Origin: Streptosporangium pseudovulgare
GTDB taxonomy: Bacteria; Actinomycetota; Actinomycetes; Streptosporangiales; Streptosporangiaceae
DNA: 34,802 nucleotides
Reading direction: 5' to 3'
Assembly: GCF_014648055.1 (NCBI RefSeq)
Contig: NZ_BMQJ01000037.1
Span: 1 to 34,802, forward strand
The position numbers and the translations under genes were made by a program. Below are positions 22,684 through 29,490 of this stretch, one piece after another. Every line of letters starts with the position of its first letter. The first letter of the stretch is position 1. The notes below the pieces were generated by a model that worked only from the letters and a program-made list of their open reading frames with translations, ran no database searches and was not told the origin of the DNA.

Positions 22684-23450
22684 GCGGCACGGGCGGCACG
22701 AGCCGCACCGAGCGGGTCCTCGCGCCGATCCCGTTCCGCCGCCTGCTGGTGGTGGAGACCCGCAAGCTCGCCGACACGCGCAGCGGGAAGATCATGATCG
22801 CGGTCCTGGCCGCCCTGGTGCTCGCGGGCGTCGTGGGCCGCGGCTTCGTGACGGACCCGAAGCTGCAGACCCTGGCCTTCACCGCCGGGATGCCCATCGC
22901 CACTCTGATGCCCGTGCTCGCCATCCTCGCGGTGACCGGCGAGTGGAGCCACCGCACGGCCCTGACCACGTTCACCCTCGAACCCCGGCGCGGCCGGGTG
23001 CTGGTGGCCAAGTACGTGCCGGCGGTGACCGCGGCCCTGGCCGCCTCCCTGCTGGCGGCGCTGGTCGCGGTGCCGGCGACGGCGGCGGTCGCCGCCGTCC
23101 GGGGTGTCCCGGCCATCTGGGAGATGAACCCTCTCGCCCTGCTGGGCTGGACCGGGACGAACGTCCTCATGGTCGCCATGGGGCTCGCCCTGGGCACCCT
23201 GCTGCTGAACGCGCCCGCCGCGATCGTGGTCTACCTGGTGAACCCGATGCTGTGGAGCGTCGTCGGCAGGCTCGGCGACACCGGCGAGACCCTGGCCGGG
23301 TGGCTCGACCTGAACGCCACCGTCGCGCCGCTCGTGACCGGTGACATGACCGGCGGCGGCGCCGCGCGGCTGGCGGTGTCGGCCGTCCTCTGGATCGTCG
23401 TCCCCATGGCGGCCGGGGCGGTACGGGTGGCCCGCAAGGAGGTCGGCTGA
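22680..23450 (+). CDS. ABC exporter membrane subunit (ABC-2 type)
   Basis: 256 aa. A cytoplasmic N-terminus with FRRLLVVETRKLADTRSGKI is the usual entry to ABC-2 permeases, followed by about six membrane segments. The block AILAVTGEWSHRTALTTFTLEPRRGRVLVAKY is conserved among BcrB-like partners of BcrA-type ATPases. It starts at ATG 22680, overlapping the ATPase stop by 4 bases. With the ATPase it would export or expel a peptide antibiotic, lipid or similar compound. It ends 25 nt before the converging serine hydrolase gene. Confidence 0.9.
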   Translation: MSGTGGTSRTERVLAPIPFRRLLVVETRKLADTRSGKIMIAVLAALVLAGVVGRGFVTDPKLQTLAFTAGMPIATLMPVLAILAVTGEWSHRTALTTFTLEPRRGRVLVAKYVPAVTAALAASLLAALVAVPATAAVAAVRGVPAIWEMNPLALLGWTGTNVLMVAMGLALGTLLLNAPAAIVVYLVNPMLWSVVGRLGDTGETLAGWLDLNATVAPLVTGDMTGGGAARLAVSAVLWIVVPMAAGAVRVARKEVG

Positions 23451-23475
23451 CGCCGCGACACGCTCCCGGGAGGGC

Positions 23476-24483
23476 TCAGGAGGTCCCGGCGCGGTAGACC
23501 TCCCGGGCGAGCCGGGTGATCTGGGACGTCGAGCGCTGCCAGGAGGTCCCGGCGGGGTAGGCGGTGAGCAGGACCATGATCCAGCGTTCCCTCGGGCCGA
23601 CCAGCCCGGTGGTGTGCAGGACGGGCCGACCGTAGTCCGGCACGATCCTGGGCGCGGACCCGGGGGCGGCCGGCGCGGCGGCGTCCGCCGGGGCGACCGG
23701 CACCGGGACGCCGGAGACGGGCCCGGCCGGGGCGGGGGCGCCGGCCGGGCGCCCGGGAGACACCGGAGCCTCCGCGGCGGCCGGGACCGTCGAGGGAGCC
23801 GGAACCGACTGTGACCCCGGAGACCCCGGGGCCGCCGGGGACGACGGCCGGCACCGGACCGGCGGCCTGAGGCCGTACCCCGACCAGCCCTGCTTGACCG
23901 CCCACGGCCGGGCGACCCCGCGGGGGATGCCGAAGTACTGGTCGAAGCCGTCGGAGCCGCACTGCCCGGCCCGGCGCAGGTGGCCGAGGATCAGGTCGGA
24001 GACCCGCGGCTCGGCCCGGTCGAGCAGGTAGCGGTAGACACGCACCGTGTCCAGCGCGCTCAGTGAGGTGTAGCCCCAGAACCCCGGCTTGTCGGCGGGC
24101 GGCGGGGCGGTATCGGTCAGCCCCAGCCTCCGCGCCGTCCGCTCGATGATCCGCCCCTTGCCGCCCCGGTCCCAGAACGCCGACGCCGCGTCGTCGTCGC
24201 TGACCCGCAGCATCACCTTCAGCAGGGCGAGATCGCGGGCGGGGACCTTCCGATGCGACTCCAGGTAGTCGATGGCGATCATGATCTTCACCACCGAGGC
24301 CGACCGGAACCTCCGGTGCGCGTCGCGGTGGGCGGTGAGCCTGCCGGTCTGCCGGTCGAAGACCGCGTAGCCGGCGGCCACCCCGGCCGGGATGTGCGGC
24401 GTGGCCGGAGCCGCCGCGGAGGCGGGGGCGGCGGACGCCAGGAGGGGGAGGGCCGCGGTGAGGAGCGCCAGGGAACGGATCAT
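23476..24483 (-). CDS. secreted serine hydrolase, beta-lactamase fold with insertion
   Basis: 335 aa from ATG 24483. Signal peptide with cleavage after SAAPASA. The beta-lactamase/D-Ala-D-Ala family motifs are recognisable: SxxK at Ser63-Lys66 (SVVK), an SDN-like SDD at 95-97, and a KTG-like KQG at 197-199. Residues about 205-282 are a Pro/Ala/Gly/Ser-rich, low-complexity insertion, after which the last beta strand (RERWIMVLLTAY) and terminal helix resume. So a disordered loop of about 75 residues splits the fold between two core strands. Possible peptidoglycan hydrolase or weak beta-lactamase outside the membrane; activity is uncertain. Transcribed alone. Confidence 0.85.
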   Translation of the reverse strand: MIRSLALLTAALPLLASAAPASAAAPATPHIPAGVAAGYAVFDRQTGRLTAHRDAHRRFRSASVVKIMIAIDYLESHRKVPARDLALLKVMLRVSDDDAASAFWDRGGKGRIIERTARRLGLTDTAPPPADKPGFWGYTSLSALDTVRVYRYLLDRAEPRVSDLILGHLRRAGQCGSDGFDQYFGIPRGVARPWAVKQGWSGYGLRPPVRCRPSSPAAPGSPGSQSVPAPSTVPAAAEAPVSPGRPAGAPAPAGPVSGVPVPVAPADAAAPAAPGSAPRIVPDYGRPVLHTTGLVGPRERWIMVLLTAYPAGTSWQRSTSQITRLAREVYRAGTS

Positions 24484-24620
24484 GCGCAAATGCCTACCAG
24501 ATCGGCGGACCGCGGTGGGGACGGACGGTCCCGTCGAGGACGGCCGGGGGAGCGATGCCGGGATCCGGTGGCCGGGCCGTACGGTGCCCGTCCGGGACGG
24601 GTCCGCCGACGCGCGGGGCC

Positions 24621-24647
24621 GGCGGGGTCGGCGGGGTCGGCGGGGCC
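24621..24647. repeat. 9-bp tandem repeat, three copies
   Basis: GGCGGGGTC twice and a GGCGGGGCC variant at 24621-24647, with a degenerate unit before it. It lies in the 227-nt gap between the serine hydrolase gene's start and the terminator of the antiporter operon, otherwise without a visible gene. Confidence 0.75.
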
Positions 24648-24663
24648 GGTCGGGCCGGACATG

Positions 24664-24698
24664 CGTACGGCCCGGCGCGTGGCGCGCCGGGCCGTACG
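24664..24698 (-). terminator. 16-bp perfect hairpin after the antiporter operon
   Basis: CGTACGGCCCGGCGCG (24664-24679) and its exact complement (24683-24698) around a TGG loop, 12 nt past the antiporter stop. One of the strongest hairpins in the window. Confidence 0.85.
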
Positions 24699-24710
24699 GT
24701 GCCGCCGGGG

Positions 24711-25871
24711 TCAGGCCCGGTTGGCGATGGCGGTGATGAGCGGCTGGACCAGCCGGGCCGCCAGCGGGCCGAACGCCGCGAGGATGAGCACGTACGCCGC
24801 GGCCAGCGGGCCGAGGTCCGGATGGACCCCCGCCGAGACCGCCAGCCCCGCGATCACGATGTTGAACTCGCCGCGCGGGATGAGCGCGATGCCCGCCCGC
24901 GCCCGGCCCGCCCGGGCGATCCCCGCCCGCCGGGCGGCGTAGAAGCCGGTGAGCAGCTTGGTGATCATGCTGATCAGCGCGAGCAGCGCCGCCAGCCCCG
25001 CGACCGGCCCCATCTTGGTCGGGTCGGTCTGCAGCCCGAAGAAGACGAAGAACACCGCGGCGAACAGGTCGCGCAGCGGGCTCAGCAGCGCCTGGGCGTC
25101 GTGGGCCAGCTCCCCGGACAGCGCGATGCCGACCAGGAAGGCGCCGACCGCGGCCGACACCTGAAGCTGCTGCGCCACCCCGGCGACCAGCAGCGCCAGC
25201 CCGACGACCTTCAGCATCAGCACCTCGGAGTTGGGGCTGGAGACGAAGGACTCGATGAACCGGCCGAAGCGCAGCGCCACCACCAGCACGACGCTGACCG
25301 TGCCCAGCGCGATCGCCACGGTGACCGCGCCGGCGGCGAGGCTCAGCCCGGCCAGCATGGCGGTGAGGACCGGCAGGTAGATCGCCATGGTGAGGTCCTC
25401 GAAGACCAGCAGCGACAGCACCACCGGGGTCTCGCGGTTACCGATCCACCCCAGGTCCGACAGGACCTTGGCGGTGATGCCCGAGGAGGTGGCGTAGGTC
25501 ACGCCGGCCATGGCGACCGCCGCGACCGGGCCCCAGCCCAGCAGCAGCGCGCAGATCGCGCCCGGCGCCGCGTTGAGCACCAGGTCGACGAGGCCGGCCG
25601 GGGCGTTGCCCTTGAGGCTCGTCAGGAGCTCGTCGGCGTTGTACTCCAGGCCGAGGGTGAGCAGCAGCAGGATGACGCCGAGTTCGGCGCCGACCGAGAT
25701 GAACTCCTCGCTGGTGGCCAGGGGCAGGATGCCGCCCTGGCCGAACGCCAGTCCGGCGAGGAGGTAGAGCGGGATGGGAGAGATGCCGACGCGCATGGCC
25801 AGCGCGCCGAGGATGCCGAGTCCGAGGAGGACGGCACCCAGTTCGAGGAAAAGTATCGCGATGTCGTGCAC
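24711..25871 (-). CDS. khtU: cation:proton antiporter, KhtU-like (CPA2)
   Basis: 386 aa from GTG 25871, 8 nt after the khtT stop; the longer frame that runs upstream overlaps that gene and is rejected. About 11-12 membrane helices of the Na+/H+ exchanger domain: ISPIPLYLLAGLAFGQGG, LGVILLLLTLGLEYNADEL, SSGITAKVLSDLGWIGNRET, LLVFEDLTMAIYLPVL with the buried acidic pair, and RGEFNIVIAGLAV. The C-terminal nucleotide-binding domain of KefB/C is missing, and a separate TrkA_C subunit is encoded upstream, exactly as in the Bacillus KhtTU system. Likely K+ efflux in exchange for H+ at alkaline pH or under electrophile stress. Confidence 0.93.
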   Translation of the reverse strand: MHDIAILFLELGAVLLGLGILGALAMRVGISPIPLYLLAGLAFGQGGILPLATSEEFISVGAELGVILLLLTLGLEYNADELLTSLKGNAPAGLVDLVLNAAPGAICALLLGWGPVAAVAMAGVTYATSSGITAKVLSDLGWIGNRETPVVLSLLVFEDLTMAIYLPVLTAMLAGLSLAAGAVTVAIALGTVSVVLVVALRFGRFIESFVSSPNSEVLMLKVVGLALLVAGVAQQLQVSAAVGAFLVGIALSGELAHDAQALLSPLRDLFAAVFFVFFGLQTDPTKMGPVAGLAALLALISMITKLLTGFYAARRAGIARAGRARAGIALIPRGEFNIVIAGLAVSAGVHPDLGPLAAAYVLILAAFGPLAARLVQPLITAIANRA

Positions 25872-25879
25872 CCGGTGGC

Positions 25880-26362
25880 CTATCCGTTGGTGAGGATGTC
25901 GGCGACGGCGGAGGTGCTCTCCGGGCTGCCCACCACGACGATCACGTCGTCGGCGGCGAGCCCGAAGTCGGGCCCGGGGCTGGCGAACACCTGGCCACTG
26001 CGGACCACGGCCACGATGGAGGCGCCGGTGCGGCTGCGGACCCGCGCGTCCCCCATGGTCCGCCCGGCGTACGGCGTGCCGGCCAGCACCGGGAGCTGGA
26101 CGCTGACCAGGCCCTCGACCTCCCGGTGCAGGTCGTTGAGGCGCTGCACGATGCGCGGGGCGCCGAGCAGCTCGCAGAGGACGTCGGCCTCCTCGTCGTT
26201 GAGTTTCACGGCCTCGCATGCCCGGTCGGGATCGTCGCGGTCGTATATCACCAGGTCGCGGCGTCCCGTCCGGTGGGAGACGACCCCGACCCGGCGCCCC
26301 GACCGCGTGGTGAACTCGTGCCGCAAACCGATCCCGGGCAGCGCCGTCTGCTCGACCTCCAC
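25880..26362 (-). CDS. khtT: antiporter regulatory subunit, KhtT-like (TrkA_C)
   Basis: 160 aa from GTG 26362; TTG 26371 is possible. N-terminal half with EQTALPGIGLRHEFTTRSG, DRDDPDRACEAVKLNDEEADVLCELLG matches KhtT; the C-terminal RCK_C/TrkA_C domain has LAGTPYAGRTMGDARVRSRTGASIVAVVRSGQ and PGPDFGLAADDVIVVVGS. In Bacillus, KhtT binds cyclic di-AMP and inhibits the KhtU antiporter; that ligand is known for the family, not shown here. Co-transcribed with khtU 8 nt downstream. An AT-rich stretch at about 26385-26425 is the probable promoter. Confidence 0.93.
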   Translation of the reverse strand: MEVEQTALPGIGLRHEFTTRSGRRVGVVSHRTGRRDLVIYDRDDPDRACEAVKLNDEEADVLCELLGAPRIVQRLNDLHREVEGLVSVQLPVLAGTPYAGRTMGDARVRSRTGASIVAVVRSGQVFASPGPDFGLAADDVIVVVGSPESTSAVADILTNG

Positions 26363-26476
26363 CGTTCCCAACCCTTCGTTCGTTCAGGAAAATGTCTGAT
26401 TTTTGCAACGAACCTATAGGCCGAGGCGTTCCTGGGCCGAACCGGAAGGCGGCATTCCGGCGTCCGCGGCAGGCTT

Positions 26477-26482
26477 TACCCT
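26477..26482 (+). promoter_or_regulatory. possible -10 element of the LAL regulator gene
   Basis: TACCCT, 6 nt before GTG 26489, fits TANNNT of actinobacterial leaderless promoters. No clear -35 and no Shine-Dalgarno. It supports the most upstream start of the frame. Confidence 0.4.
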
Positions 26483-26488
26483 GCTGCG

Positions 26489-29401
26489 GTGACCACGCCG
26501 CGCCTCCCGTCGCCCGTCCCGCCGCCGGCTCGACCGCCGTCCACGCCGGAGGGAAGGCCGCCCGCGTCCGACGGGCCGGTCTCACCCGGGGGAGGGCCGC
26601 CCGCGTCCGGAGGCACGCCCGCGTCCGCGGTGACGCCCCTGCCCACGGTGACGCCCCGGCCTGCGGTGACGCCCCGGCCTGCGGTGACGCCCCGGCCTGC
26701 GGTGACGCCCCCGCTCAAGGGGAGAAATGAGGACCAGCGGGTCCTCGACGACCTCCTGGCGGCGGCGCGGACCGGACGCAGCGGCGCCCTGGTGCTCCAG
26801 GGCGACCCGGGCATCGGCAAGAGCGCCCTGCTGGAGTACGCGGCCGCCCGCGCGGAGGGCCTGCGGGTGCTGCGCAGCGCCGGGGTGGAGACCGAGGCCG
26901 AGATGCCGTTCGCCGCGCTGCACCAGCTGCTGCGGCCGGAGCTGGCCCGCGCCCGGGCGCTTCCCGGGCCGCAGGCGCTCGCGCTGAACGGCGCGCTCGG
27001 CCTGGGCGACGCCGCCGGGGACGACCGCTTCCTCATCGGGCTCGCCACGCTGTCCCTGCTGTCGGAGATCGCCGAGGACGGTCCGCTGCTCTGCCTGGTG
27101 GACGATGCCCACTGGCTGGACCGGGCGTCGGCGGACGCCCTGCTGTTCGCGGCCAGAAGGCTCGACGCCGAGGGCGTCGCGCTGGTCTTCGCCGCGCGTG
27201 ACGGGTTCGACGCCCCCGGCCTGCCGGGGCGGCGGCTGGGCCCGCTGGACGCCGGGGCGGCGGCCGAGCTGCTGGCCGAACGCGACCCGCACCTGGCCGA
27301 GGGGGTCAGGAACCGCGTCCTGGCCGAGAGCCGCGGCAACCCGCTGGCGCTGATCGAGCTGCCGCGCACCGCCGATCCGTTCACCCCGATGCCGCTGCCG
27401 CGCAGGATCCAGGAGGCGTACGAGGCCCGCATCGCGGGGCTGCCGGACGGCGCCCGGTTGATGATCCTCCTCGTCGCCGCCGAGGACACCGGTGACCTGG
27501 GCACCGTGCTGCGCGCCGCCGGACGGCTCGGGCTGGGCGCGGCGGACCTCGGCGTGGCGGAACGCGCCGGGTTCCTCACCGTGGGAGGGGGTGCCGCCGC
27601 CTTCGTCCACCCCCTCATGCGGGCCGCCGCCACGCACTCCGCCCCCTTCGACAGGCGGCTCGCCGTACACCGGGCGCTGGCCGACGCGCTGGACGGCGAG
27701 GACGACAGGCGGGCCTGGCATCTGGCCGCGGCCGCGTTCGGCCCCGACGAGCGGGCCGCGGCGGCGCTGGAGCGCTCCGCCGGGCGCGCCAGGGAACGGC
27801 ACGGCCACGCGGCCGCGGCGGCCGCCCTCGAACGCGCCGCCGAGCTCACCGCCGATCCCGGGCCGCTGGCCAGGCGGCTGACCGAGGCGGCCATGGCCGC
27901 CGCCGACGCGGGGCTGCCGGAGCGGGCGCAGGCGCTGGCCGAACGGGCCGTCCGCCTCGTCGAGGAGCCGCGCTCCATCGCCAGGCTCGCCGAACTGCGC
28001 GCCAGGATCGCCTTCGAACGCGGCTCCGTCCACACCGCGCACGACATCCTGCTCTCCGGAGCCGACCGGGTCGCCGAGCTCGACCCGGTGGCGGCCGGCC
28101 TCATGCTCGTCGACGCCGGACGCAACGCCTGGCAGCTCAGCGACCCGCGGCGGGTCGAGGAGGCGGCGACACGGCTCCGCCGCCTGAACCTGCGCCCGGA
28201 GGACGGCCTGGACGCCGCGGTGGACGCGGTCGAAGCCGCCGCCGTGTCGCTGAACGCCGGCCCGGCCGGGGCGCTGCCGGCCATGAGCCCCCTGGCGCGC
28301 GACGCCCGCGGCATCGAACGCGGCTCCTACGGCCTGCGGATCAACGGCGCGTTCGTGGCGGGACTCGTCGGCGAGTTCGAGACGCAGCGGCAGATCTCCG
28401 TCGCGCTGGTCGAGGAGTGCAGGACGCTCGGCATGACCGGCCTGCTGCCGATCGCCTACGTCACGCTCGCCGGGGCCGAGCTCTACCTCGGCCGGTTCCG
28501 CAGCGCCGCCGCCGACGCCGCGGAGGGGCTGCGCATCGCCGCCGACACGGGCCAGCCGCACCGCACCGGCTACCTGGAGGGCATCCTCGCCTGGATCGCC
28601 GCCGTCGAGGGCGACGAGGACCGCTGCGCCGGGCTGGCCGTCCGCTGCGCCGACCACTTCGCCGCGACCGGGATCGCCAACGGCCTGGCCTGGTCGGAGT
28701 GGGCGCTGGCGGCACTCGACCTGAGCCTCGGCCGCCACACGCGGGCGCTGGACCGGCTGGAGGCCGCCCTGGCCGGGCCGGTGCGCCACCAGATCCAGGC
28801 GGTCTACTTCGCCCCCGACCAGATCGAGGCCGCCGTGCGGGCGGGCCTGCCGGACCGCGCGAAGGAGCCGCTGGAGCGCCTGGCGGAGTGGGCGGACGTC
28901 GCGCGGCTCGACTGGGCCGACGCGGTGCTGGCCCGCTGCCGTGCCCTGCTGGAGCCGGACGACGAGATCTTCTCCGCCGCGCTGCGGCCGCACGGCCGCC
29001 CGCTGGAGCGGGCCAGGGCCGAGCTCGGCTACGGCGAGTGGCTGCGCCGCGAGCGTCGCAGGCGCGACGCCCGACCCCACCTGCGGGCCGCGCTGGAGAC
29101 CTTCCAGCGGCTCGGCGCCGGTCCGTGGGCACGGCGGGCCGCCGCCGAGCTGCGCGCCGCGGGTGAGGCCACCGCGGCGCCCGCCGCCTCCGACCGGCTG
29201 GCCGCGCTGTCGCCCCAGGAACTGCAGATCGTACGGCTGGCCGTGACGGGCCTGACGAACCGGGAGATCGGCGCCAGGCTCTTCGTCAGCCCCAAGACCG
29301 TCAGCCACCACCTCTACCGGGCTTTTCCCAAGCTCGGCGTCTCCTCCCGGGTGGAACTGGCACGTCTCGGCCCGGACCTGGACCCCGACGCCGCGACCTA
29401 G
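26489..29401 (+). CDS. LAL-type LuxR regulator with AAA ATPase domain
   Basis: 970 aa. The first 75 residues are Pro/Thr/Val-rich and built partly from an 18-bp tandem repeat. The ATPase module follows: KGRNEDQRVLDDLL, Walker A GDPGIGKSALLE at about 105-113, Walker B LLCLVDDAHWLD at about 200, and an arginine-finger region. A long helical TPR-like region spans about 350-880. The LuxR HTH LSPQELQIVRLAVTGLTNREIGARLFVSPKTVSHHLYRAFPKLG lies at about 908-950. Such large regulators usually switch on secondary-metabolite or catabolic genes; ATP binding gates DNA binding. GTG 26489 has a TACCCT box but no Shine-Dalgarno; any GTG inside the repeat could also start the protein. Confidence 0.93.
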   Translation: MTTPRLPSPVPPPARPPSTPEGRPPASDGPVSPGGGPPASGGTPASAVTPLPTVTPRPAVTPRPAVTPRPAVTPPLKGRNEDQRVLDDLLAAARTGRSGALVLQGDPGIGKSALLEYAAARAEGLRVLRSAGVETEAEMPFAALHQLLRPELARARALPGPQALALNGALGLGDAAGDDRFLIGLATLSLLSEIAEDGPLLCLVDDAHWLDRASADALLFAARRLDAEGVALVFAARDGFDAPGLPGRRLGPLDAGAAAELLAERDPHLAEGVRNRVLAESRGNPLALIELPRTADPFTPMPLPRRIQEAYEARIAGLPDGARLMILLVAAEDTGDLGTVLRAAGRLGLGAADLGVAERAGFLTVGGGAAAFVHPLMRAAATHSAPFDRRLAVHRALADALDGEDDRRAWHLAAAAFGPDERAAAALERSAGRARERHGHAAAAAALERAAELTADPGPLARRLTEAAMAAADAGLPERAQALAERAVRLVEEPRSIARLAELRARIAFERGSVHTAHDILLSGADRVAELDPVAAGLMLVDAGRNAWQLSDPRRVEEAATRLRRLNLRPEDGLDAAVDAVEAAAVSLNAGPAGALPAMSPLARDARGIERGSYGLRINGAFVAGLVGEFETQRQISVALVEECRTLGMTGLLPIAYVTLAGAELYLGRFRSAAADAAEGLRIAADTGQPHRTGYLEGILAWIAAVEGDEDRCAGLAVRCADHFAATGIANGLAWSEWALAALDLSLGRHTRALDRLEAALAGPVRHQIQAVYFAPDQIEAAVRAGLPDRAKEPLERLAEWADVARLDWADAVLARCRALLEPDDEIFSAALRPHGRPLERARAELGYGEWLRRERRRRDARPHLRAALETFQRLGAGPWARRAAAELRAAGEATAAPAASDRLAALSPQELQIVRLAVTGLTNREIGARLFVSPKTVSHHLYRAFPKLGVSSRVELARLGPDLDPDAAT
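26630..26713 (+). repeat. 18-bp tandem repeat in the LAL gene
   Basis: Three perfect copies of GTGACGCCCCGGCCTGCG (26648-26701), flanked by a degenerate copy on each side, encoding repeated Val-Thr-Pro-Arg-Pro-Ala. Each unit begins with GTG, a potential start codon. Confidence 0.92.
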
Positions 29402-29490
29402 CGGCTCCGGTCCCGCTCCGGCTCTAGTCCGGCTCCGGTTCTGGAGCGGCGGCCCGCCGCCGCGCCCCGGCCGAGGCGGCTCAGCCCCGC

